NCBI GenBank assembly: GCA_025351125.1
Contig: JANXWN010000381.1
Span: forward strand, 1-6,035
Direction of reading: 5' to 3'
Origin: Caulobacteraceae bacterium
Lineage (GTDB): Bacteria > Pseudomonadota > Alphaproteobacteria > Caulobacterales > Caulobacteraceae
Length of the DNA stretch: 6,035 nt
Shown: piece by piece, positions 1-6,035 of the stretch
How positions within the stretch are numbered: position 1 is the first letter of the stretch
Layout of the letters: every line of letters begins with the position of its first letter
The notes under the pieces: generated by a model
Seen by the model: the letters and a program-made list of their open reading frames with translations, nothing else
What the model was told of the DNA's origin: nothing
Databases searched by the model: none
Program-made: the position numbers and the translations under genes

Positions 1-395
1 GGCGTGGTCAGCAGGATGTCGGGCGGCTTGATTCTCTGCCGTTGCCGCCGCGCGACGCCGGTGTCGCCGGTGCGCGATTCGACGCTGACCTTGAGGCCCA
101 TTTCCCGCACGGGCGTCATCAGATTGCGCTCGACGTCCACCGCCAGGGCCTTGAGCGGCGAAATGTAGAGAGTGTGCACGCCGCTCGGCGTGTTGGGCTT
201 GGGCCGCTGCGTCAGATCGATCAGGCTGGGCAGAAACCCGGCCAGTGTCTTGCCCCCGCCCGTCGGCGCGATCAGCAGAGCGCTTCGCCCCGCCGCGCCT
301 TCTTCCACCATCGCCAGTTGATGCGCCCGCGGCGACCACCCGCGCGATTCGAACCAATCGGCGAAGGGCGACGGGAGGGAGGCGGAGGGGCTCAG
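1..395 (-). CDS. Ligase-associated DEXH-box (Lhr-like) DNA helicase, N-terminal part, truncated by the window edge
   Basis: Only about 131 N-terminal codons are visible; the gene continues past base 1. The protein shows a Q-motif-like segment (FADWFESRGWSPRAHQ), Walker A (APTGGGKT), motif Ia (YISPLKALAVDVERNL), the SRTGDT segment and the start of motif Ib (DILLTTP). These match the superfamily 2 Lhr-like helicases of the 'ligase-associated DNA damage response' type. That family often sits beside an ATP-dependent DNA ligase and nucleases and is thought to act in DNA repair; no such partner is visible here. The start is a problem. The frame opens after a TAA at 413-411 and contains no ATG, GTG or TTG before the conserved domain. 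The first ATG (311-309) would remove the Q motif. I chose CTG at 395-393 because the Shine-Dalgarno-like GGGAGGGAGA lies just upstream and the resulting leader (about 11 residues) has a plausible length. The family call is confident; the start is not. Confidence 0.85.
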   Translation of the reverse strand, partial: MSPSASLPSPFADWFESRGWSPRAHQLAMVEEGAAGRSALLIAPTGGGKTLAGFLPSLIDLTQRPKPNTPSGVHTLYISPLKALAVDVERNLMTPVREMGLKVSVESRTGDTGVARRQRQRIKPPDILLTT

Positions 396-572
396 CGTTC
401 TCCCTCCCCATTATGGAGAGGGCGAGTCGCCCCCGGCCCGCTCCATGCAGGGGAGAGAAAAAAATTCAGATGTCGGCGCGCGGTCATGTTGACATGGCGA
501 TAGCAGCGCGCGGCCCAAACGCCAATCAATGTTCTCGTTACGTTTCGGCGTCGAATAGGTTAGTCAGGGCCG
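396..572. promoter_or_regulatory. Divergent intergenic region between the two helicase genes
   Basis: This 177-bp region must hold the promoters of both helicase genes. On the plus strand a perfect -35-like TTGACA lies at 489-494, but no convincing -10 box follows at 16-18 bp, so I do not call a promoter from it. The dinG-like gene has only a weak ribosome-binding site (AGGG at 566-569, three bases before its ATG). The left third is occupied by a palindromic element, listed separately. A run of seven A residues at 458-464 lies at the outer edge of that element. I see no RNA gene here. Confidence 0.4.
398..460. repeat. Imperfect palindrome (REP/MITE-like repeat candidate) at the helicase 5' end
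   Basis: The stretch folds as nested arms. CTCCCC (404-409) pairs with GGGGAG (450-455). After a 3x3 internal loop, ATGGAG (413-418) pairs with CTCCAT (441-446). Inside these, GGGCG (420-424) pairs with CGCCC (428-432). The flanks TTCTC (398-402) and GAGAA (455-459) are also complementary. This CTCCC...GGGAG look resembles short dispersed intergenic palindromes common in high-GC alphaproteobacteria, but its copy number cannot be judged from one window. One arm, read on the minus strand, supplies the purine-rich ribosome-binding-like sequence of the leftward helicase and an out-of-frame ATG. An alternative is a simple transcript hairpin or attenuator in the leader of that gene. Confidence 0.6.
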
Positions 573-3383
573 ATGAACGCCCCCAACCCCGCTCTCGATC
601 TTGCCGCCGCGCTCGTGGTCGCGCCGGGCGGCCGCGCCGCCGTGGCCGATGGTGGTGGCGCGCGGACGGCGGGGGTCGCCGAGGCGCGGGTGCTGTTCGA
701 GGCCGGACCAGTGATTCTGGCCCACGCCGGTCTAACCGCGCGTCGCCTTGGCCTGCCGCCGCCGGTCAGGTCGCCGCGCCTGTTCGACGTGTTGGAGTTG
801 TTCGCCTTTGCGCGTCCGGCCAGGTTCTGCGCCCCGTCCGCCGTGGGTCTCGCCCTCGCCCTGGATTTGGAGCCACCTAAGGACGCCCCCAAGCAGGCGG
901 CGGCCTTGCACGAGGTGGTGCGGGCCCTTCTCAATGAACTGGCCACCCTGCCGGGCGCCCGGCGTGACGAAGCGTTGGCTCAGGCCGAATCGATGGGACG
1001 AGCGGGCTGGCCGTGGGCCGCGCCGGTGATCGGCGCCCTGCGGCGCGATCCTCTGGGCAAACCCTGGCGCGGCGACGGGTTGGATATCTGGAGCCGGCTG
1101 GAGGAGTGGGAGGAGCAGGCCCCGCCCGGCGAGGTCGGGTCCAAGCCGATTGATCCGGCGGCGGCGGCGGCGCGATTGGCGCAACTCTTGGAGCGCTCGG
1201 AACTTGTCGAACCGCGGCCGACGCAGGCGATTTACGCCGCCGAAACCGCCCACGCTTTTCAGCCGCGTTTGCGGGATGGCGAACCGATGATGATGCTGGC
1301 GGAGGCCGGCACGGGGGTCGGCAAGACTCTTGGCTATCTCGCGCCGGCCTCGCTTTGGGCGGAAGCGAACGGACCGGGCGTGTGGATTTCGACCTACACC
1401 CGCGCCTTGCAACGCCAGATTGAGCGCGAGAGCCGTGCGATCTATCCGGACCCCGTGATCCGGGCGCGCAAGGCGGTGGTGCGCAAGGGGCGGGAAAATT
1501 ATCTTTGCCTGCTGAATTTTCAGGACGCCGCCAACGCCGCGCGTTTGGGATCGTTCGACTTGGTCGGCCTGATGTTGGCGGCGCGCTGGGCGAAGGCCAG
1601 TCGCGACGGCGACATGACCGGCGGCGATTTTCCCGCCTGGCTGCCGACCCTGTTCGCCACCCCCGCCGTCGCTCAAGCCGGTGCGCTCAATCTGGTCGAC
1701 CGGCGCGGCGAGTGTATGCACGCCGGTTGCAGCCACTACCGCGCATGTTTTATCGAAAAAGCCATTCGGGCGTCCAAGGGCGCCGATTTGGTCATCGCCA
1801 ACCATGCCCTGGTTCTGACCCAAGCGGCGTTCGACGGCGCGCGGGCGGCGCGCGGCCAGAAAAGCGACGTGGAAACCACGCGCCTGCGCCGGATCGTGTT
1901 CGACGAGGGCCACCACCTGTTCGACGCCGCCGACAGCGCCTTCGCCGCCGCTCTGTCCGGAGCCGAGGCCGCTGAAATGCGACGCTGGATTCGGGGCCCC
2001 GAAGGACGTGGCCGGCGCGGTCGCGGTCTGGAAACACGCTTGATGGAGCTGCTCGGCGAGCGGGAGGGCTCCCGTGAAGCCCTCTTCGCCGCCGTTCGCG
2101 CCGCCGCCGCCCTGCCCGGCGAAGGCTGGTCGGGTCGCATCGCGCCCGGGGCGGGCGAGGTCAGCCCGTCGGGACCGATCGAGGCATTTTTGGTGGCGGT
2201 TCTTGAACAATTGCGCGCTAGATCAGGGAAAGACGGGGCCGCGCCGTCGGATATCGGCATGGAGTGCGCCGCCCGCCCGGCGATCGAACGGGTGCGTCAG
2301 ACCGCGCGCTCCGCCGCCCAGGCCGTCGCCGCTGTCGAGGCTCCGTTGTTGAACCTTTCGCGTCAGCTGGAAACCGTTCTGGACGACGAGGCCGAAACTC
2401 TCAACGGCGTCGAGCGCGCCCGCATCGAAGGCGCGCTGCGCGGTTTGGACCGTCGCGCGCGGATGATGTTGCCGGCTTGGCGCTCGATGCTGGCGGCGAT
2501 CGACGAAAACGCCGAAGACGATCCCGATTTCGTCGACTGGTTCGACGCCACGTTTTTGTATGGCCGCGTGGTGGACGCCGCTTGTCGGCGCCATTGGGTG
2601 GACCCGACCGAACCCCTCACCACCGCCGTCATCGCGCCGGCGCACGGGGTGTTGGTGACCAGCGCCACCCTAACCGATGGCGGCCTGATCGATCCTTTCG
2701 CCCTGGCCGAAATGCGCACCGGCGCAGCGCGGCTGCCCGAGCGGCCCAAAACGCTCAAGCTCGCCTCACCGTTCGACTATGGGGCGAACGCCTTGGCCCT
2801 GGTGGTGACCGACATCGGGCGCGACGATCCGCGCCAAGTCGCCGCCGCGATGCGCGAATTGTTCTTGGCCGCCGGTGGCGGAGGCTTGGGCGTGTTCACC
2901 GCCATCCGTCGCCTGCGCGCCGTGCACGACCGCATCGCCGGCCCCCTGGCCGATCGCGGCGTCAATTTGCTGGCGCAACATATCGACCCGCTGGAGGTCG
3001 GCGCGCTGGTGGACATTTTTCGCGTCGAAGTTGACTCTTGCCTGTTAGGCACCGACGCGGTGCGCGACGGCGTCGACGTGCCGGGGCGGTCCTTGCGCTT
3101 GCTGGTGTTTGATAGGATGCCCTGGCCGCGCCCCGATATCCTGCATAAGGCGCGGCGAGAGCGGTTCGGCGGCAAAAACTATGACGATGCCCTCGCCCGC
3201 GGCCGCATCGCTCAGGCCTTCGGACGCCTGATCCGGCGCGCGGACGACAAGGGCGTTTTCGTCATGCTCGACGCCGCCGCCCCGACCCGTCTGTTTTCCG
3301 GCTTGCCAGAAGGGGTGACGCTGCAAAGAGTGAGTTTGGTCGAAGCCATCGAAGCGACGGCGGCTCATTTGGCCGCGGGGTAA
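573..3383 (+). CDS. dinG: DinG/Rad3-type iron-sulfur ATP-dependent DNA helicase
   Basis: A 936-residue superfamily 2 helicase of the XPD/DinG group; such enzymes unwind DNA 5'-3' and resolve R-loops, D-loops or damaged forks. Visible motifs: RPTQ near residue 215; Walker A AEAGTGVGKT (243-252); cluster cysteines C312, C381, C386 and C392; DEGH box (444-447); VTSATL (695-700); GTDAVRDGVDVPG (826-838); motif VI QAFGRLIRR (881-889). The last three cysteines have X4 and X5 spacing, the same as in E. coli DinG. The first about 200 residues are not helicase: segments such as ILAHAGLTARRLG and FDVLELFAFARPARF recall a degenerate DEDD exonuclease fold without its acidic residues (inference). ATG 573 is the first start after an in-frame TAG at 561-563; its ribosome-binding site is weak. 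The last 36 bases include a sequence repeated exactly at 4132-4156. The family call is firm; DinG versus a paralogue is less sure. Confidence 0.93.
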   Translation: MNAPNPALDLAAALVVAPGGRAAVADGGGARTAGVAEARVLFEAGPVILAHAGLTARRLGLPPPVRSPRLFDVLELFAFARPARFCAPSAVGLALALDLEPPKDAPKQAAALHEVVRALLNELATLPGARRDEALAQAESMGRAGWPWAAPVIGALRRDPLGKPWRGDGLDIWSRLEEWEEQAPPGEVGSKPIDPAAAAARLAQLLERSELVEPRPTQAIYAAETAHAFQPRLRDGEPMMMLAEAGTGVGKTLGYLAPASLWAEANGPGVWISTYTRALQRQIERESRAIYPDPVIRARKAVVRKGRENYLCLLNFQDAANAARLGSFDLVGLMLAARWAKASRDGDMTGGDFPAWLPTLFATPAVAQAGALNLVDRRGECMHAGCSHYRACFIEKAIRASKGADLVIANHALVLTQAAFDGARAARGQKSDVETTRLRRIVFDEGHHLFDAADSAFAAALSGAEAAEMRRWIRGPEGRGRRGRGLETRLMELLGEREGSREALFAAVRAAAALPGEGWSGRIAPGAGEVSPSGPIEAFLVAVLEQLRARSGKDGAAPSDIGMECAARPAIERVRQTARSAAQAVAAVEAPLLNLSRQLETVLDDEAETLNGVERARIEGALRGLDRRARMMLPAWRSMLAAIDENAEDDPDFVDWFDATFLYGRVVDAACRRHWVDPTEPLTTAVIAPAHGVLVTSATLTDGGLIDPFALAEMRTGAARLPERPKTLKLASPFDYGANALALVVTDIGRDDPRQVAAAMRELFLAAGGGGLGVFTAIRRLRAVHDRIAGPLADRGVNLLAQHIDPLEVGALVDIFRVEVDSCLLGTDAVRDGVDVPGRSLRLLVFDRMPWPRPDILHKARRERFGGKNYDDALARGRIAQAFGRLIRRADDKGVFVMLDAAAPTRLFSGLPEGVTLQRVSLVEAIEATAAHLAAG
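3348..3372 (+). repeat. Direct repeat copy 1 (inside the dinG 3' end)
   Basis: These 25 bases encode the IEATAAHL segment at the DinG C-terminus and recur exactly at 4132-4156. The match extends to 28 bases (3345-3372 against 4129-4156) with one mismatch at the third position. The two copies lie 784 bp apart in the same orientation and enclose the toxin-antitoxin operon. This copy keeps the intact gene, followed by six extra bases before the GGTAAG stop context. Confidence 0.9.
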
Positions 3384-3457
3384 GAGGTCCCGGGAATGCG
3401 GACGTCGCAACCGCCGTCGCATGCCGTACGATAAGGATGGCGGCGCCGCGGCGTTCG

Positions 3458-3475
3458 TGCGATAAACGTATCGCA
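3458..3475. promoter_or_regulatory. Probable antitoxin operator overlapping the TA promoter
   Basis: TGCGATA-AACG-TATCGCA is a perfect 7-bp inverted repeat with a 4-bp centre, ending 19 bp before the antitoxin ATG. AAACGTA also occurs as a direct repeat at 3464-3470 and 3475-3481, spaced 11 bp (about one helical turn). Ribbon-helix-helix antitoxins usually repress their own operon by binding such sites, so autoregulation is the natural reading (inference). An extended -10 candidate, TG-C-GATAAA (3458-3466), lies inside it, so binding would block RNA polymerase. A near copy, GTACGATAA, occurs at 3426-3434 against GTGCGATAA at 3457-3465, 31 bp away; it could be a second site or chance. Confidence 0.65.
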
Positions 3476-3494
3476 AACGTAAAGAAGGCGTGGC

Positions 3495-3722
3495 ATGCCC
3501 ATTTCAATCCGACTTCCCGGCGATCTCGAGGCTCGGCTGACCGATCTTTCGGCGCGAACGGGGCGCAGCAAGACCTATTATGTCACGGCGGCGATCTGCG
3601 AACATCTGGATGACTTGGAAGACCTCTATCTAGCCGAACGCGAACTGGTCGAAGTGCGCGCCGGCCGCAGCGTTCCGGTTCCGCTTGGCGAGATCATGAC
3701 GCAATATGGCCTGGAGGATTGA
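3495..3722 (+). CDS. relB: RelB/DinJ-type ribbon-helix-helix antitoxin
   Basis: A 75-residue antitoxin. The N-terminus MPISIRLPGDLEARL is the beta strand plus first helix of a ribbon-helix-helix fold. RTGRSKTYYVTAAICEHLDDLEDLYLAEREL supplies the turn and a long second helix. The C-terminal third (VEVRAGRSVPVPLGEIMTQYGLED) is the usual toxin-wrapping tail. The protein is expected to dimerise, bind the palindrome just upstream and neutralise the RelE-like toxin. A good ribosome-binding site, AGAAGG (3483-3488), sits six bases before the ATG. The reading frame overlaps the toxin by 17 bp, the standard layout for this family. Family assignment is by fold pattern and partner; which RelB subfamily it belongs to is not resolved. 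Confidence 0.9.
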   Translation: MPISIRLPGDLEARLTDLSARTGRSKTYYVTAAICEHLDDLEDLYLAERELVEVRAGRSVPVPLGEIMTQYGLED

Positions 3723-3978
3723 ACTTTCCGGCCAGGCGCAACAGAACCTCCGCGCCCTGGACCGGCAGGTCGCGCAACGCATTCTGCGATTTTTAAGCGA
3801 GCGTCTGGCGCCGCTGAACGACCCACGCGAGATCGGCGAGGCCCTGAAGGGATCGACACTCGGCGGGTTCTGGAAATACCGCGTGGGCGACTATCGAATC
3901 ATCGCGACGATCGACGATCAGGCGGTGAAGATATTGGTGGTGAAGATCGGCAATCGCCGCGACGTCTATCGAACCTGA
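3706..3978 (+). CDS. relE: RelE/ParE-superfamily toxin (RelE type)
   Basis: A 90-residue toxin with the complete RelE-fold pattern: an N-terminal strand (MAWRIELSG), two helices (QAQQNLRALDRQVAQRILRFLSERL), then the strand-rich core LKGSTLGGFWKYRVGDYRIIATI and the end VKIGNRRDVYRT. RelE toxins cleave mRNA in the ribosomal A site; the basic residues K48, K57, R59, R63, R84 and R85 and the tyrosine Y88 are where this family keeps its active-site residues (positions inferred by pattern). ParE gyrase poisons share the fold, but the KYRVGDYRII core and the terminal RRDVYR are more RelE-like. The start lies inside the antitoxin gene and lacks a clear ribosome-binding site, which suggests translation coupled to the antitoxin and hence less toxin than antitoxin. 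Length is normal and no frameshift is seen. Confidence 0.9.
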   Translation: MAWRIELSGQAQQNLRALDRQVAQRILRFLSERLAPLNDPREIGEALKGSTLGGFWKYRVGDYRIIATIDDQAVKILVVKIGNRRDVYRT

Positions 3979-4237
3979 TCGCCCGCTGATACCTCTCTCG
4001 CGCCATGAGCTCGCCGTTCAGATGCCGAGGGGCTCTTCAGACTCGGACGGATGTCCGGATCGAACGGCGTATCGGGTCCGCAGCTGACGACGAGTTCGCT
4101 GCGGGAGGATAATACTGGTCCACGTAGGGCTATCGAAGCGACGGCGGCTCATTTGGGATAAGGCCAATCTTTTTGCAGCGCCGGCGCGTATAGGTCGCCA
4201 TCGGGCGTGTCTTACGTCGCGCGAATTATGGTGAACA
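3979..4237. other. Non-coding spacer with the duplicated dinG terminus
   Basis: No convincing gene lies between the toxin and the START-like gene. A small hairpin CGGAC-GGAT-GTCCG (4044-4057) is visible but has no T-run, so I do not call a terminator. The second copy of the dinG 3' end (4129-4156) continues in frame to a TAA (4158-4160), so the stretch reads AIEATAAHLG then stop, like a residual gene end. Upstream of the repeat, the sequence in that frame no longer resembles DinG. Bases 4161-4237 contain T- and A-richer patches that may hold the promoter of the next gene, but I found no consensus pair. Confidence 0.6.
4132..4156 (+). repeat. Direct repeat copy 2 (orphan dinG 3' end)
   Basis: Exact 25-base copy of 3348-3372 in the same orientation, lying in non-coding DNA downstream of the toxin. 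In the dinG frame it reads IEATAAHL, then glycine and a TAA stop, so it looks like an authentic gene terminus without its gene. The most economical reading is a junction left when the intervening segment with the toxin-antitoxin operon was inserted at the dinG 3' end. Confidence 0.9.
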
Positions 4238-4831
4238 ATGCCCTCGATAGTCGCAACCCTCGCCGCCGTGATAGCCGTTTCGCAGGGTCCCGCCTGGGCG
4301 CTTGACCACGCCGTCGAACGCGCGCTGGCGCAAGGTCATCCGTGGTCGGACGTTGTGCCGTCTACTCAGGGCGCCAGCTTGGTCAGGGCGGTCGTCGACA
4401 TCAAGGCGCCGGCCAAAACCGTGTGGGCGGTGATGAACGATTGTCGGCTCATGAGTCGGATGATCACCTCGATGACCAGCTGCAAAGTCATTGACGGCGA
4501 CATGCGGCAAGGCTGGGATGTTCGCGAACAGATCACGCGCGGCAATATGTTCGTGCCGACGATCCGTAACGTCGTGCGCGGCGACTATCAGCCCTATCGT
4601 TTGATCCGTTTCCATCGGGTCGGCGGCGATCTCAAAATCGAAGACGGCGAGTGGCGCCTAGAGGCGCTCGGCAAAGGCGAGTCCACGCGCGTCACCTATA
4701 CAAATCGCGTCGCGGTCGACATTCTCGCTCCGGCGTTTCTGGTGCGCGAAGGCCTAAAGCGCGACACCGCCAAGGTGCTCGCCAACCTCCGCCGCGAAAG
4801 CATGGCGGTCGCGGCGCATATTGGGGGATAG
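4238..4831 (+). CDS. Predicted exported SRPBCC (START-like, COQ10/cyclase-type) protein
   Basis: A 197-residue protein. Residues 1-21 form a hydrophobic segment ending in AWA before LDH, a plausible signal-peptidase I site, although the n-region lacks lysine or arginine. Residues about 47-190 fit the helix-grip SRPBCC fold: strand SLVRAVVDIKAPAKTVWAVMNDCRLMSRMI, then the variable strands through VREQITRGNMFVPTIRNVVR, and the long C-terminal helix FLVREGLKRDTAKVLANLRRESMAVAAHI. Such domains bind hydrophobic ligands (lipids, quinones, polyketides); the substrate here cannot be named. If exported, it would act in the periplasm. ATG 4238 is the first start in frame (TGA at 4232-4234) and has no clear ribosome-binding site. 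An ATG ten bases upstream (4228) is in another frame. The gene converges on rlmN with a 44-bp gap. The fold call is good; function is unknown. Confidence 0.82.
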   Translation: MPSIVATLAAVIAVSQGPAWALDHAVERALAQGHPWSDVVPSTQGASLVRAVVDIKAPAKTVWAVMNDCRLMSRMITSMTSCKVIDGDMRQGWDVREQITRGNMFVPTIRNVVRGDYQPYRLIRFHRVGGDLKIEDGEWRLEALGKGESTRVTYTNRVAVDILAPAFLVREGLKRDTAKVLANLRRESMAVAAHIGG

Positions 4832-4866
4832 ATCACGACGGTAGAGATCGCGTCCGGGGCGTGATC
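4831..4866. terminator. Inverted repeat between convergent genes, possible shared terminator
   Basis: GATCACG (4831-4837) and CGTGATC (4860-4866) form a perfect 7-bp inverted repeat with a 22-nt loop, almost filling the gap between the stop of the START-like gene and the stop of rlmN. The position suits a bidirectional terminator, but the loop is long and neither strand has a U-tract right after the stem, so the call is weak. Confidence 0.3.
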
Positions 4867-4875
4867 GTCGAAGAC

Positions 4876-6035
4876 TCAAGAGGCGGACGGAACGTCTATC
4901 CTCCTGGCGCTCGCCCGGATTTTTTCGCTTTGCGATTTTAATTGCCCGCAGGCCGCCAGAATATCGCGCCCGCGCGGCTTGCGGATCGGCGAAGCGAAGC
5001 CGGCGGCATTAACGATGTCGGCGAAGGCGTGGATGCGATTTCCGCTAGAGCATTCGTAGGGACTCCCCGGCCAGGGGTTGAACGGGATCAGATTGATCTT
5101 CGCCGGGATGTCAGCCAGCAATTGCACCAGCGCGCGGGCCTCGGCGGGAGAATCGTTGATCCCCTTCAACATGACGTATTCGAAGGTGACGCGGCGGGCG
5201 TTGGACAGACCGGGATAAGCGCGAATCCCGCCCAACAAGTCGGCGATCGGATAGGCCTTGTTGATCGGCACCAGCACATCGCGCAGCGCGTCCGTGACGG
5301 CGTGCAGCGATATCGCCAGCATGGCGCCGGTGCGGTCCCCCAGTTCTTTCAATTTGGGAACCACGCCGGAAGTCGAGACGGTAACCCGGCGACGGGAAAT
5401 AGCGATGCCTTGATCGTCGGAAAAAATATCCAGCGCCTCGGCCACGCCATCCAAATTATACAGCGGCTCGCCCATGCCCATGAAGACGACATTGGTCAGC
5501 CGCCGCGCCCCGCGTTCACCGTGCCATTCTCCCAGATCGTCGCGCGCTATCTGCACCTGAGCGACAATCTCGCCGGCGGTGAGGTTGCGCACCAAAGCTT
5601 GCGTGCCGGTGTGGCAAAACGTGCAATTGAGCGTGCAGCCGACTTGGCTCGAGACGCATAACGCACCTGTTCCGCCGCCAACTTCCGGGATGAATACGGT
5701 TTCGGCCTCCACGCCGGGAGCGAAACGGATCAACCATTTGATGGTGCCGTCCACGCTCTCCTGACGTTCGATGATTTGCGGGCGCTCGAGCGTGAAATGC
5801 CGCGCCAGGGCGCCGCGGGTGTCCTTGGCGATATTGCTCATGGCCGCGAAATCGGTGACGCCGTGATGCTGCAGCCAGCCCCACACTTGGCCGGCGCGCA
5901 TCTTCGCCTGCGCGGGCGTGGCGATATCCGCGTCGATCAGTTCGGCGGCGATCCGCGCGCGCGTCAGACCGCTCAGGTTGGTCGGGGCCGGCGGCGCGAC
6001 GGCTTTGGGCCGGGAAATATCGAGGCTGACGGACA
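4876..6035 (-). CDS. rlmN: RlmN, dual-specificity 23S rRNA/tRNA adenine-C2 methyltransferase (5' end outside window)
   Basis: Radical-SAM enzyme that makes 2-methyladenosine at A2503 of 23S rRNA and A37 of some tRNAs, acting in the cytoplasm. There are 385 visible codons; the frame is open to the right edge. Conserved sequence ([16 protein letters not shown]) precedes the internal ATG at 5901, so the true start lies outside the window and the visible part is close to full length. Counting from that internal Met: radical-SAM cluster CTLNCTFC (C89, C93, C96); the methyl-carrier cysteine in [12 protein letters not shown] (C318); the accessory C82 in [10 protein letters not shown], seven residues before the cluster as in E. 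coli; the GMGEP SAM motif (142-146); and SLHA (198-201). All five key cysteines are present, so the enzyme should be active. Its 3' end converges on the START-like gene. Confidence 0.97.
   Translation of the reverse strand, partial: SVSLDISRPKAVAPPAPTNLSGLTRARIAAELIDADIATPAQAKMRAGQVWGWLQHHGVTDFAAMSNIAKDTRGALARHFTLERPQIIERQESVDGTIKWLIRFAPGVEAETVFIPEVGGGTGALCVSSQVGCTLNCTFCHTGTQALVRNLTAGEIVAQVQIARDDLGEWHGERGARRLTNVVFMGMGEPLYNLDGVAEALDIFSDDQGIAISRRRVTVSTSGVVPKLKELGDRTGAMLAISLHAVTDALRDVLVPINKAYPIADLLGGIRAYPGLSNARRVTFEYVMLKGINDSPAEARALVQLLADIPAKINLIPFNPWPGSPYECSSGNRIHAFADIVNAAGFASPIRKPRGRDILAACGQLKSQSEKIRASARRIDVPSAS

Noticed and set aside
489..494. TTGACA as a -35 box for the dinG-like gene
   Set aside because: No acceptable -10 hexamer at 16-18 bp; an isolated hexamer match is not enough to call a promoter.
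732..2210. Long minus-strand open frame (492 codons) opposite the helicase
   Set aside because: It lies entirely antisense to a gene with clear helicase motifs, has low-complexity Arg/Gly/Ala composition and shows no recognisable domain; it is a typical GC-rich shadow.
3441..3450. GC palindrome around GCGGCGCCGC upstream of the TA operon
   Set aside because: Short GC-only palindromes are frequent at this base composition; the AT-containing palindrome at 3458-3475 is a far better operator candidate.
4044..4057. Hairpin CGGAC-GGAT-GTCCG downstream of the toxin as a terminator
   Set aside because: Five-bp stem without a following T-run; this is expected by chance in GC-rich DNA.
4226..4615. 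Minus-strand open frame of 129 codons opposite the START-like gene
   Set aside because: His/Arg-rich shadow with no domain; the plus-strand frame has a coherent fold and signal peptide.
4942..5661. Plus-strand open frame of 239 codons opposite rlmN
   Set aside because: It is antisense to the radical-SAM core of rlmN, and its composition follows from the codon bias of the real gene.

Overview
This high-GC window looks like an alphaproteobacterial chromosome, most likely Rhodospirillales or a close relative. I base that on the long-N-terminus DinG-type helicase, the ligase-associated Lhr-like helicase and the RlmN sequence. Family calls come from recognising motifs by eye; no search was run.

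Layout: (1) bases 1-395, minus strand, hold the N-terminal part of a ligase-associated DEXH helicase that runs off the left edge. (2) A divergent intergenic stretch (396-572) contains a strong imperfect palindrome of about 52 nt, directly against the helicase start. (3) A complete 936-residue DinG/Rad3-type iron-sulfur helicase lies at 573-3383. (4) A compact RelB/RelE-type toxin-antitoxin operon (3495-3978) has a perfect inverted repeat in its promoter region. (5) A short non-coding stretch (3979-4237) contains an exact 25-bp second copy of the dinG 3' end. (6) A predicted exported START-like (SRPBCC) protein lies at 4238-4831. (7) Convergent to it, rlmN (23S rRNA/tRNA m2A methyltransferase) fills 4876-6035 on the minus strand, and its first codons lie beyond the right edge.

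The two divergent helicases form a DNA-repair neighbourhood. The toxin-antitoxin pair appears to have been added at the dinG 3' end: it sits between two copies of that end, spaced 784 bp apart, as expected for an inserted or recombined cassette. RlmN and the START-like protein are ordinary chromosomal genes with no evident functional link to the rest.

The signals most worth following are the duplicated dinG terminus around the toxin-antitoxin module, the palindromic element at the helicase 5' end, and the absence of any ATG, GTG or TTG start for that helicase. I see no evidence for a wholly new multi-gene system here.
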